Below, in pieces: positions 1-6,156 of a stretch of 7,182 nt of DNA. The notes beneath the pieces were generated by a model. The model saw nothing but the letters and a program-made list of their open reading frames with translations, did no database searches and was not told the DNA's origin. This DNA is from Oleiagrimonas sp036379395 (GTDB lineage Bacteria > Pseudomonadota > Gammaproteobacteria > Xanthomonadales > Rhodanobacteraceae). How positions within the stretch are numbered: position 1 is the first letter of the stretch; the number at the start of each line of letters is the position of its first letter. Made by a program: the position numbers and the translations under genes. The stretch is taken from NCBI GenBank assembly GCA_036379395.1, contig DASVGR010000103.1, positions 1 to 7,182 of the forward strand, written 5' to 3'.

Positions 1-465
1 GCATTGCTGCCGGCCTTTGCCGGTTTCACCAGCGTCAAGCGGCGCATGGAAGAGGTCGGCACGGTCGGCGACATTCGCGTGTACGACGATTTCGCGCACC
101 ATCCCACGGCCATTGCGACGACGCTTTCCGGGTTGCGCGCGCGCGTCGGTCAGGCGCGCATCGTGGTGGCGCTGGAGCCGCGCTCGAACTCCATGCGTCT
201 GGGCGCGCACGCGGCCATGCTGGCCCCCAGCCTGGCTGATGCCGATCGTGTGGTGTTTCTGCAACGGCCTGAATTGCCGTGGGATGCCGCGCGCGTGATT
301 GATGCGCTGGCCGGCCACGGGCAAGCCGTGTCCAGCGTGGATGCCTTGCTGGCGACCCTGCACGACGAGGTGCGTGCCGGCGACAACGTGGTATTCATGT
401 CCAACGGTGGTTTCGAGAACGCGCCGCGTCGCTTCGTGGCGATGCTGCGTGATGATCGACGCTGA
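1..465 (+). CDS. mpl: Mpl, UDP-N-acetylmuramate:tripeptide ligase (3' end only)
   Basis: C-terminal 154 codons of a Mur-ligase-family protein; the 5' part lies outside the window. Family knowledge: Mpl joins the recycled tripeptide L-Ala-gamma-D-Glu-meso-DAP to UDP-MurNAc in the cytoplasm with ATP, bypassing MurC/MurD/MurE during peptidoglycan recycling. Seen here: the Mur ligase C-terminal domain starting at VKRRMEEVG (visible residues 12-20), the Mpl signature VYDDFAHHPTAI (27-38), ALEPRSNSMR (57-66) and the terminal MSNGGFE (133-139). DDFAHHPT separates Mpl and MurC from the other Mur ligases, and the EPRSNSMR form favours Mpl over MurC. The frame is open from base 1, so the apparent TTG start at base 4 is only the window edge. 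The gene ends 51 bp before the next one, with no T-tract terminator between them. Confidence 0.93.
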   Translation, partial: ALLPAFAGFTSVKRRMEEVGTVGDIRVYDDFAHHPTAIATTLSGLRARVGQARIVVALEPRSNSMRLGAHAAMLAPSLADADRVVFLQRPELPWDAARVIDALAGHGQAVSSVDALLATLHDEVRAGDNVVFMSNGGFENAPRRFVAMLRDDRR

Positions 466-473
466 TTTTTCAT

Positions 474-502
474 CACGCGCCAGCCTTCTTCGCCGGCGCG
501 TG
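474..502. repeat. 8-bp inverted repeat between mpl and the next gene
   Basis: CACGCGCC (474-481) and GGCGCGTG (495-502) are perfect reverse complements separated by 13 bases. No T-run follows on either strand, so this is not a standard intrinsic terminator. It ends 6 bases before the GGAG of the next gene, so in a read-through transcript it would form a GC-rich hairpin just upstream of that ribosome binding site. A role in limiting translation or stabilising the mpl 3' end is only inference. Confidence 0.45.
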
Positions 503-516
503 TCGAGCGGAGAAAG

Positions 517-1596
517 ATGATGCAGGCAACAACGGACATTTCCCGCGCCAGCCGGATCAAGGGCGCCATCATGGGCGCGTTCGTGGGCGATGCGCTGGCG
601 CTCGGACCGCATTGGTATTACGACCTTGACGAACTGCGCCGTGTGTACGGCGAAATAGACGGCTATACGGCTCCGCAGCCAGGCCGCTACCACGCCGGTT
701 TGCCGGCCGGGGCGTCGTCGCAGGCCGGTGTCATTCTTGAGCTGACATTGCGCTCGCTGGTGGAAAGTGGCGGCTACGACGAGACGGATTTTTGCCGGCG
801 CATGGACGAGGACCTGTTTCCGCAGATGGATGGCGAGCCGATGTCTGGCCCCGGCGGCTACACCAGCGAGTCGATCCGCAACGCGTGGCGGCAGCGTCAG
901 GCCGGCGTGCCGTGGGGACAATTGGCCAGCCTGGCCGACAACACCGAAGCGGCCGAACGCATCCTGGCCATCGCCGTGCGCTACGCCGGCCAGCCGCAAA
1001 AACTGGCACAACATGTCAGCGCCAACGTCGCACTGACCCAGCGCGATCCGACTGTCGGCGCGATGACGCTGGCCTACGCCGCCGTGCTCGGCCGACTGGT
1101 GCAGGGCGATGCGCTGGATGCCGGTTTGTCCGGTCGATTGATGGGCATGGTCAAGGCTGGCGAGTTGCCGTTCCACACCGTGACCAGCGGCGAGCTGTCG
1201 ATGCCGCACGGTCGGGAAGCGCCGCTCGAGGCTGGCCAGTTTCCCTCGCCGGACGCACTGCTGACGGTGTCGTCGATCGCCGACGGCGTGCAAAACCGCG
1301 GCGTCGTGATCGACCCGGCGTGGAAGGTGTCGCTGGTGTACGGCCTGCCGTGCGCGATCTACCACCAGATGCCGGCGGTTTATCACTTGGCCGCGCGTTT
1401 TCAGGGCGACTTCGAACCCGCCGTGCTGGCGGCCGTCAACGGCGGTGGCCAGAACTTGGCGCGCGCGCTTTTGACCGGCGCGTTGTGCGGCGCCATCGGC
1501 GGCTTCGAAGCCATTCCGCAGCGCTTCATCGACGGTTTGCAAAAGGCGGACACGTACCTGCAACTGGCCGAATCGCTGGCCCGGCAAGCCGCCTGA
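517..1596 (+). CDS. ADP-ribosylglycohydrolase-fold protein with degenerate metal-binding motifs
   Basis: 359 aa, a normal length for the ADP-ribosylglycohydrolase (DraG/ARH, J1-crystallin) fold. The N-terminal signature is clear: IKGAIMGAFVGDALALG at 14-30, matching the family's GxxxGxxxGDALG. Family knowledge: active members bind two Mg2+ with a (S/T)DDT motif after the first helices and a DxDT motif near the C-terminus. Here the first site reads AGASSQAG (65-72) and the second reads NGGGQNLAR (308-316), so the expected aspartates are missing at both. DP at 177-178 is retained. It may therefore not hydrolyse ADP-ribose and may be closer to J1-crystallin/SelJ-like members. Two adjacent ATGs (517, 520) could start it. 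GGAG at 509-512 is only 4 nt from the first but 7 nt from the second, so 520 is more likely. No signal peptide or membrane segment is seen. The substrate is unknown. Confidence 0.85.
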   Translation: MMQATTDISRASRIKGAIMGAFVGDALALGPHWYYDLDELRRVYGEIDGYTAPQPGRYHAGLPAGASSQAGVILELTLRSLVESGGYDETDFCRRMDEDLFPQMDGEPMSGPGGYTSESIRNAWRQRQAGVPWGQLASLADNTEAAERILAIAVRYAGQPQKLAQHVSANVALTQRDPTVGAMTLAYAAVLGRLVQGDALDAGLSGRLMGMVKAGELPFHTVTSGELSMPHGREAPLEAGQFPSPDALLTVSSIADGVQNRGVVIDPAWKVSLVYGLPCAIYHQMPAVYHLAARFQGDFEPAVLAAVNGGGQNLARALLTGALCGAIGGFEAIPQRFIDGLQKADTYLQLAESLARQAA

Positions 1597-1617
1597 ACCG
1601 TGCCGTGCGGGCGGCAG

Positions 1618-1646
1618 CTGCCGAGCGCGCCCGCGGTGGGTACACT
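1618..1646 (+). promoter_or_regulatory. putative promoter of the LON-domain gene (leaderless)
   Basis: CTGCCG (1618-1623) and TACACT (1641-1646) are separated by 17 bp, a good sigma-70 arrangement with a weak -35. The start site predicted 7 nt downstream of the -10 box falls on the A of the ATG at 1653. No Shine-Dalgarno lies at a useful distance. This suggests a leaderless or nearly leaderless mRNA. Confidence 0.45.
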
Positions 1647-1652
1647 GGCGCA

Positions 1653-2252
1653 ATGGGTTCCGCGCACCTTGCCGATATTCCGTTGTTTCCGCTGTCGACC
1701 GTGCTGTTTCCGGGCGGCCCGCTGGAGCTGCGCATTTTCGAGCCGCGCTACGTCGACCTGGTGCGCGAATGCGCGCGCGCGGACAGCTGCTTCGGCGTCT
1801 GCCTGATCCTGGCCGGCGAGGAAGTGGGCTCGCCGGCGGTGCCGGCCGCGGTCGGCACGCTGGCGCGCATCACCGACTTTTTCACGTCCGAGGAAGGCAT
1901 CCTGGGCATTTGCGCGCAAGGCGGGCAACGCTTTCGCGTCAGCCGGGCGCGGGCACGCGTCGATGGCCAGCTGCGCGGCCACGTGGAGTGCTGGCCGGAT
2001 GAGCCGTCCCTGCCGCTGCCGGCCGAATTCGGCCTGCTGGAAACCATCCTGCGCCGGCTGGTCGAACAAATGGCGCCGCCGTGGAAGGATGCGCCGGACA
2101 CCTGCTACGACGATGCCTCGTGGCTGGGTTTTCGCATGGCCGAGCTGCTGCCGCTGGATGCCGGCGAGCGCCAGCAATTGCTGGAAATGACGCAACCGCT
2201 GGAACGCCTGGCGTGGCTGCGCGACACGCTGCCGCGTTTTCAGCGCGACTGA
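1653..2252 (+). CDS. stand-alone LON substrate-binding-domain protein
   Basis: 199 aa with the N-terminal domain of Lon protease (PF02190 type) but no AAA+ ATPase and no Ser-Lys protease domain. The hallmark is IPLFPLSTVLFPGGPLELRI at 9-28, followed by FEPRYVDLV (29-37). Family knowledge: in Lon this domain binds substrate proteins; solo versions are widespread in Proteobacteria and largely uncharacterised. The C-terminal half (about 122-195) is predicted helical, with a WLGFRMAELLPLDAGERQQ segment (157-175) typical of the helices that follow the LON beta domain. There is no signal peptide or membrane segment, so it is probably cytosolic. The reading frame stays open far upstream (to 792), overlapping the preceding gene. 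ATG 1653 was chosen because the domain begins directly after it and because of the promoter spacing. Bridging unfolded proteins to a protease or chaperone is possible but unproven. Confidence 0.88.
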   Translation: MGSAHLADIPLFPLSTVLFPGGPLELRIFEPRYVDLVRECARADSCFGVCLILAGEEVGSPAVPAAVGTLARITDFFTSEEGILGICAQGGQRFRVSRARARVDGQLRGHVECWPDEPSLPLPAEFGLLETILRRLVEQMAPPWKDAPDTCYDDASWLGFRMAELLPLDAGERQQLLEMTQPLERLAWLRDTLPRFQRD

Positions 2253-2295
2253 AAGCCGCCGTCGCGCCGCTTCCCTACGCGACCGTATGGTGCGC

Positions 2296-2301
2296 TAGAC
2301 T
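2296..2301 (+). promoter_or_regulatory. putative -10 box of the SDR gene
   Basis: TAGACT lies 29 bases before the ATG at 2331, so transcription would start near 2308 with a leader of about 23 nt. No convincing -35 box is present (TTCCCT at 2271-2276 is 19 bp away). GGA at 2322-2324, 6 nt before the ATG, could serve as a weak ribosome binding site. The same type of -10 hexamer precedes other genes in the window. Confidence 0.35.
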
Positions 2302-2330
2302 CAAGCCCGGTTTTTCATCGTGGATACGCC

Positions 2331-3152
2331 ATGACAACGCTTGCCGGCAAAACGCTGTTCATCACCGGGGCTTCGCGCGGCATCGGCCTGGCCATTGCCC
2401 TGCGCGCGGCGCGTGACGGCGCCAATGTGGCCATCGCGGCCAAGAGTGCCGTGCCCAATCCCAAGTTGCCCGGCACCATTTACACCGCCGCGCAGGCCAT
2501 TGAAGACGCCGGCGGCAAGGCGCTGGCACTCAAGGTCGACATTCGCGACGAAAACTGCGTGGCCGAGGCGGCGGCCAGGACGGCCGAGCATTTTGGCGGC
2601 ATCGACATCGTCGTCAACAACGCCAGCGCGATTTGGCTGGCCGGCATCGAAGGCACGCCGATGAAGCGTTTCGACCTGATGCACCAGGTCAACGCGCGCG
2701 GCACCTACGTCACCACGCAGGCGTGCCTGCCGTACCTGAAAAAAGCGGCCAATCCACACGTGCTGATGCTGTCGCCGCCGCCGAATCTCGATGCCAAGTG
2801 GTTCAAGCGGCACACTGCCTACACCATCGCCAAATACGGCATGAGCCTGTGCGTGCTGGGCCTGTCCGCCGAGCTGGCCGACGCCGGCATCGCCGTCAAC
2901 GCGCTGTGGCCGCGCACCGTCATCGCCACCGCCGCCATCGCCATGCTGGGCGGCAAGGTCAAGCCGGAAAATTGCCGCAAGCCGGAGATCGTGGCCGATG
3001 CCGCGCATGCCATCCTGACCAAACCGGCACGCGAGTTCACCGGCCATTTCTGCGTCGACGACGAGATTTTGCGCGACGCGGGCGTGGCCGACCTGGACAC
3101 CTACGCCGTGGCGCCGGGGCAGCCGCTGCTGCCGGATCTGTTTCTGGACTGA
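2331..3152 (+). CDS. short-chain dehydrogenase/reductase, HSDL2-like
   Basis: 273 aa, a complete classical SDR with a Rossmann fold. The cofactor loop is TGASRGIG (12-19), followed by NNAS (96-99) and the catalytic tetrad Asn121 (QVNARG), Ser148, Tyr164 and Lys168 (YTIAK). The HTAYTIAKYGMS context and the SPPP after the catalytic serine match hydroxysteroid dehydrogenase-like protein 2 (HSDL2) and its bacterial relatives. Unlike mammalian HSDL2 there is no C-terminal SCP2 sterol-carrier domain. Family knowledge: these are NAD(P)(H)-dependent oxidoreductases of uncertain physiological substrate, often linked to fatty-acid or lipid metabolism. No targeting sequence is seen, so it is cytosolic. 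It lies 78 bp after the LON gene and probably has its own promoter. The annotation as an oxidoreductase is firm; the substrate is not known. Confidence 0.92.
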   Translation: MTTLAGKTLFITGASRGIGLAIALRAARDGANVAIAAKSAVPNPKLPGTIYTAAQAIEDAGGKALALKVDIRDENCVAEAAARTAEHFGGIDIVVNNASAIWLAGIEGTPMKRFDLMHQVNARGTYVTTQACLPYLKKAANPHVLMLSPPPNLDAKWFKRHTAYTIAKYGMSLCVLGLSAELADAGIAVNALWPRTVIATAAIAMLGGKVKPENCRKPEIVADAAHAILTKPAREFTGHFCVDDEILRDAGVADLDTYAVAPGQPLLPDLFLD

Positions 3153-3181
3153 ATACCGCACCCGCGCCTATTGAAACGCGC

Positions 3182-3206
3182 GCGCCATGGCGCCATCGTG
3201 GGCGCC
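3182..3206. repeat. palindrome and GGCGCC repeat cluster between SDR and dioxygenase genes
   Basis: GCGCCATGGCGC (3182-3193) is a perfect 12-bp palindrome. It overlaps GGCGCC (3189-3194), which is repeated at 3201-3206 and could also form a 6-bp stem with a 6-nt loop. No T-tract follows. It could be a weak RNA structure between the two genes or a protein-binding site. It would fall inside the coding region if the dioxygenase started at the alternative TTG (3171). Confidence 0.35.
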
Positions 3207-3218
3207 TGTCGGATTGCC

Positions 3219-3224
3219 GGAAAG
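3219..3224 (+). promoter_or_regulatory. ribosome binding site supporting a GTG start at 3231
   Basis: GGAAAG lies 6 nt upstream of GTG 3231, in frame with the dioxygenase. The more upstream TTG (3171) and the downstream ATG (3267) have no comparable site, so this motif decides the start. Confidence 0.5.
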
Positions 3225-3230
3225 TTTGCC

Positions 3231-3992
3231 GTGTCGAGCGTGACTGCATCAGTTTGCGCGTTGCCCATGCCGGGGGAAGCCTTGGCGCGCGACGGTTATG
3301 TCTTGTTGCCGGGGCGGATCAACCGCGGCGTGATTGAACGCCATGGCGCCGTGGCCGACTGGGACGCATTTGTCGACAGCTGGAACGACCTGGGCGAAGA
3401 CCATTTCATGGCCGACCACGGTCATTACCGCCGCCGCCGGCATGCGGTGTACGCGGCCACGGCCGACGGCATTGCGCGCCAGCCGCATCAGCCGCACTAC
3501 CAGGCGCGCAGCTACAACAACCTCAACGGCGGCATTGAGCGCTGGTTCGATCCGATCACGCCGGCCATCGGCGACGGAGCCACGTTGCGCGCGGTGCTGG
3601 CCAGTTGCCACGCTGTGTTTGGCGCCGTGTCGCCGGCCGTGCGCAACTGGCATGTCGAGGTGCACCAGTTCCGCATCGAGGCCAAGGCCGGCGCGGTCGG
3701 CCAGCCCACGCCCGAAGGCGTGCACCGCGATGGCGTGGACTATGTGCTGGTGATGATGGTGCGCCGCACCAACATCGCCAGCGGCACGACCACGGTCTAC
3801 GGCCCGGCACGCGAAGTGCTGGGCAGCTTCACGCTGGCGCAGCCGTTCGACGCCACGTGGCTGGACGATCATCGCGTCTATCATGGCGTGACGGCCGTCG
3901 AGCCGATTGATCCCGCGCAACCGGCGTACCGCGACGTGCTGGTCGTGACGTTCCGCGACGCGCAACGCTCATCCCGTTCCGAAGGAGTTTGA
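3231..3992 (+). CDS. 2-oxoglutarate/Fe(II) dioxygenase, IDO-like (PF10014 type)
   Basis: 253 aa from the GTG start. Family knowledge: this group includes bacterial L-isoleucine 4-hydroxylase and related free-amino-acid hydroxylases, which couple 2-oxoglutarate decarboxylation to C-H hydroxylation. Seen here (numbered from GTG 3231): the iron ligands His165 and Asp167 in VHRDGVDY, and a distal His218 in VYHGVT, 53 residues after the first histidine. Arg242 in VVTFR is a likely 2-oxoglutarate carboxylate ligand. Upstream, ARSYNNLNGG (92-101) and HVEVHQFRI (141-149) match conserved stretches of the family. All iron-binding residues are present, so the enzyme should be active. There is no signal peptide. 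An alternative TTG start at 3171 would add 20 residues (basic, low-conservation). The next gene starts 4 bp after its stop, so the two are probably cotranscribed. The substrate, probably an aliphatic or related amino acid, is inferred only from the family. Confidence 0.85.
   Translation: MSSVTASVCALPMPGEALARDGYVLLPGRINRGVIERHGAVADWDAFVDSWNDLGEDHFMADHGHYRRRRHAVYAATADGIARQPHQPHYQARSYNNLNGGIERWFDPITPAIGDGATLRAVLASCHAVFGAVSPAVRNWHVEVHQFRIEAKAGAVGQPTPEGVHRDGVDYVLVMMVRRTNIASGTTTVYGPAREVLGSFTLAQPFDATWLDDHRVYHGVTAVEPIDPAQPAYRDVLVVTFRDAQRSSRSEGV
3982..3987 (+). promoter_or_regulatory. strong Shine-Dalgarno of the VOC gene inside the dioxygenase end
   Basis: AAGGAG lies within the last codons of the dioxygenase gene, 9 nt before ATG 3997. 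Ribosomes terminating at 3990-3992 would be next to this start, which points to translational coupling. Confidence 0.7.
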
Positions 3993-3996
3993 CCGC

Positions 3997-4416
3997 ATGA
4001 GGTATCTGCATTCCATGGTGCGCATCCGCGATGTGGACGCGTCGCTGCGCTTTTTTTGCGAGGGCCTGGGCTTGCGCGAAGTGCGCCGCAAGGAGGTGCC
4101 GGAAGGCAAGTTCACGCTGATCTTCCTGGCCGCGCCGGACAGCCCCGAGGCGGAAGTCGAGCTGACGTACAACTGGGGCTCGACCGAGGATTACGGCAGC
4201 GCGCGCAACTTCGGCCATCTGGCTTTCCGCGTGGACAACATTTATGCCACCTGCCAGCGCCTGGCTGACATGGGTTACACCATCCACCGACCGCCGCGCG
4301 ACGGCCACATGGCGTTCGTGAAATCGCCCGACGCCATTTCCATCGAGCTGCTGCAGGACGGCCATTTGCCACCGGCCGAGCCGTGGGCGTCCATGCCCAA
4401 TACCGGTTCCTGGTAA
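3997..4416 (+). CDS. VOC-superfamily protein, glyoxalase I (lactoylglutathione lyase)-like
   Basis: 139 aa, two beta-alpha-beta-beta-beta modules. Family knowledge: glyoxalase I isomerises the methylglyoxal-glutathione hemithioacetal to S-lactoylglutathione, using a metal held by His, Glu, His, Glu. All four positions are visible: His5 (MRYLHSM), Glu55 (ELTYNWG), His74 (FGHLAFRVD) and Glu117 (ISIELL). The N-terminus and ELTYNWG closely follow E. coli GloA. The loop before the last beta strand is shorter: RPPRDGHMAF where GloA has a longer Gly-rich segment, so this may be a GloA relative with another substrate. A C-terminal extension ending PNTGSW is also present. It has a strong AAGGAG, 4 bp spacing from the dioxygenase and an intrinsic terminator 17 bp downstream, so it is the last gene of that transcript. 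The metal-binding VOC assignment is sure; exact glyoxalase I activity is likely but unproven. Confidence 0.85.
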   Translation: MRYLHSMVRIRDVDASLRFFCEGLGLREVRRKEVPEGKFTLIFLAAPDSPEAEVELTYNWGSTEDYGSARNFGHLAFRVDNIYATCQRLADMGYTIHRPPRDGHMAFVKSPDAISIELLQDGHLPPAEPWASMPNTGSW

Positions 4417-4433
4417 GGATCGGATGGCGTCCG

Positions 4434-4467
4434 AAAAAAAGCCCCGCGCGATGGCGGGGATTTTTTT
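4434..4467. terminator. bidirectional intrinsic terminator between the VOC gene and hemL
   Basis: The stem CCCCGC (4442-4447) / GCGGGG (4454-4459) has a 6-nt loop. It is flanked by seven A (4434-4440) on the left and seven T (4461-4467) on the right, so a U-tract follows the hairpin on both strands. It sits 17 bp after the VOC stop and 31 bp after the hemL stop, serving the two convergent genes. Confidence 0.92.
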
Positions 4468-4498
4468 GCCATTTTGGACGTCCAGAAGGCTGAACGTA

Positions 4499-5773
4499 TC
4501 AGGCGGCAAACGCCGTGCGTGCCGCTTCCAGCGTGGCGTCGATGTCAGCCTCGGTATGTGCCGACGACATGAACCCGGCCTCGAACGGCGAGGGTGCGAT
4601 GAACACGCCGGCATCCAGCATGGCATGGAAAAAGCGCTTGAATGCGACACCGTCGCAGGCCGTTGCCTGCGTGTAGGTGGTGACCTTGTCGGCGTTGAAG
4701 AACAGGCCGAACATGCCGCCGGCACGGTTGCTGCTGAACGGCACGCCGGCTTCACGGGCCAGCGCTTCCAGACCATCGGTGAGGCGCGCGGTCCTGGCTT
4801 CCAGGTCGGCGTAAAAACCGGGTGCCTGGATCAGCTCCAGCATGGCCAGGCCGGCGGCCATGGCGACCGGATTGCCGCTCAATGTGCCGGCCTGGTACAC
4901 CGGCCCGGTCGGTGCGATTTGTGCCATCAAGTCACGCCGGCCGCCGTAGCAACCCACCGGCATGCCGCCGCCGATGATCTTGCCGAACGTGGTCAGATCG
5001 GGCGTGATGTCGTAGTACGCCTGCGCGCCACCGAGGGCCACGCGAAAGCCGGTCATCACCTCGTCGAAAATGAGGATCACGCCGTGCGCCGTGCACAGCT
5101 CGCGCAGGCCTTCGAGAAAACCGGGCACTGGCGGGATGCAGTTCATGTTGCCGGCGACCGGCTCGATGATGAGCGCGGCGAGGCTGTCGCCGTCGCTTTC
5201 GAACAGCGCCTTGGCGGCGTCCAGATCGTTGTAGGGCAGGGTCAATGTCAGGTCGGCCATTGCCTTGGGTACGCCGGGCGAGGTCGGCACGCCGAACGTC
5301 AGCGCGCCGGAGCCGGCCTTGACCAGAAAACTGTCGGCGTGGCCGTGGTAGCAGCCCTCGAACTTCACGATGCGGTCGCGGCCGGTCGCGCCGCGCGCCA
5401 GGCGGATGGCCGACATGGTCGCCTCGGTACCCGAATTGACCATGCGCAGCACGTCGATCGAAGGCACCAGCCGCGTGATGGTTTCGGCCATGGCCACTTC
5501 GTCCGCGCATGGCGTGCCGAACGACAAACCGTTGCGCACGGCGCGTTCCACCGCCTCGCGCACGGCCGGATGGTTGTGGCCGACGATCATCGGTCCCCAC
5601 GAACCGACGTAGTCGATGTAGCGCTTGCCCTGCACGTCCCACAGGCAGGCGCCGTCCGCGCGTGCAGTGAAAAACGGCTCGCCGTCGACGGAACGGAAGG
5701 CGCGCACGGGCGAGTTGACGCCTCCCGGCAGGCGCCGGAGGGCACGTTGGAAAAGATCGTGGTTGGTGCTCAT
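4499..5773 (-). CDS. hemL: glutamate-1-semialdehyde 2,1-aminomutase
   Basis: 424 aa, the expected length. The enzyme converts glutamate-1-semialdehyde to 5-aminolevulinate, using pyridoxal/pyridoxamine phosphate, in the C5 route to heme and other tetrapyrroles in the cytosol. Seen: FQRALRRLPGGVNSPVRAF (8-26), the PLP phosphate-binding NSGTEATM (113-120), CYHGHAD (141-147), the PLP-ring aspartate in FDEVMTGFR (Asp237) and the Schiff-base lysine Lys265 in FGKIIGGGMPVG. The following residues are CYGG where E. coli has AFGG, a small local variation. ATG 5773 was chosen because the conserved N-terminus starts there. The frame runs open to 5926, but those extra 51 residues are not family-like. No strong Shine-Dalgarno is seen. 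It is convergent with the VOC gene, shares the terminator at 4434-4467, and is divergent from the rubredoxin gene. Confidence 0.97.
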   Translation of the reverse strand: MSTNHDLFQRALRRLPGGVNSPVRAFRSVDGEPFFTARADGACLWDVQGKRYIDYVGSWGPMIVGHNHPAVREAVERAVRNGLSFGTPCADEVAMAETITRLVPSIDVLRMVNSGTEATMSAIRLARGATGRDRIVKFEGCYHGHADSFLVKAGSGALTFGVPTSPGVPKAMADLTLTLPYNDLDAAKALFESDGDSLAALIIEPVAGNMNCIPPVPGFLEGLRELCTAHGVILIFDEVMTGFRVALGGAQAYYDITPDLTTFGKIIGGGMPVGCYGGRRDLMAQIAPTGPVYQAGTLSGNPVAMAAGLAMLELIQAPGFYADLEARTARLTDGLEALAREAGVPFSSNRAGGMFGLFFNADKVTTYTQATACDGVAFKRFFHAMLDAGVFIAPSPFEAGFMSSAHTEADIDATLEAARTAFAA

Positions 5774-5961
5774 GGATGGACTCGTTTGGCGAATGTGGTC
5801 GCGTCTGTCGATGGTGGCGGTTTCCCATTGTGCGGGCGCGCTGCCGGCATGGCCAGGCGCGTGGTCCGCGCGCGACATATCGTCATGCGTGGTGATTCGT
5901 GCGCGGCGGCAGCTGACCTGCGACAATGCAAGCCGTTTGGTTGTCGATGTACAAAGGTCAC
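5774..5961. promoter_or_regulatory. divergent intergenic region, hemL / rubredoxin
   Basis: This 188-bp region must hold both promoters. For the rubredoxin gene, GACAAT (5922-5927) is a plausible -10 box, giving a start near 5934 and a leader of about 28 nt, but no good -35 is found. For hemL on the minus strand, CACAAT (complement of 5827-5832) is a weak candidate about 50 nt before the ATG. No clear operator palindrome or riboswitch fold was recognised. Confidence 0.35.
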
Positions 5962-6156
5962 ATGAACGCTTCCCCGGAATCGCTGGCGCTGCGCAAATGG
6001 ATGTGTGTTGTTTGCGGCTTCATCTATGACGAAGCCGAAGGCATGCCCGAAGAAGGCATTGCCCCCGGCACGCGCTGGGAAGACATTCCCGAAACCTGGA
6101 CGTGCCCCGATTGCGGCGCGCCCAAGGAAGATTTCGAGATGATCGAAATCGACTGA
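5962..6156 (+). CDS. rubredoxin
   Basis: 64 aa. Rubredoxin is a small cytosolic electron carrier with one iron held by four cysteines. The two knuckles are CVVCG (Cys15, Cys18) and CPDCG (Cys48, Cys51), with IYDEAEG (21-27), GIAPGTRWEDIP (32-43) and an acidic C-terminus (EDFEMIEID), all as in the family. Known partners in related bacteria include alkane hydroxylases and oxidative-stress enzymes; none is encoded in this window. The start at 5962 is supported by AAAGG at 5953-5957. In-frame ATGs at 5926 and 5947 exist but lack family similarity, and the 5926 codon overlaps the candidate -10 box. The residues before RKWMCVVC form an extension of about 10 aa compared with many rubredoxins. The stop lies 13 bp from the convergent DUF192 stop. 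Confidence 0.95.
   Translation: MNASPESLALRKWMCVVCGFIYDEAEGMPEEGIAPGTRWEDIPETWTCPDCGAPKEDFEMIEID

Noticed and set aside
792..1652. Upstream in-frame extension of the LON-domain gene
   Set aside because: It overlaps the ADP-ribosylglycohydrolase-fold gene in another frame and shows Arg/Ala-rich shadow composition. The LON domain begins right after ATG 1653.
1401..2195. 264-codon minus-strand frame over the LON gene
   Set aside because: Antisense shadow of two well-supported genes; His/Arg/Ala-rich with no recognised domain.
2301..3161. 286-codon minus-strand frame over the SDR gene
   Set aside because: Antisense to a complete SDR with all catalytic residues; no family features in the translation.
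3249..3965. 238-codon minus-strand frame over the dioxygenase gene
   Set aside because: Antisense to a gene with a complete HxD...H iron site; no motif of its own.
3829..4776. 315-codon minus-strand frame over the VOC gene and terminator
   Set aside because: It crosses the bidirectional terminator, part of hemL and the VOC gene; low-complexity shadow translation.
5774..5926. 51-residue N-terminal extension of HemL
   Set aside because: HemL normally begins near MSTNHDLFQRA. The extension has no family similarity and would use up most of the divergent promoter region.
4424..5965. 513-codon open frame on the + strand across hemL
   Set aside because: Antisense to a complete, highly conserved hemL. 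Its composition is rich in His, Arg, Gly and Ala with no recognisable motif, and it runs through the terminator stem. It is a GC-driven shadow.
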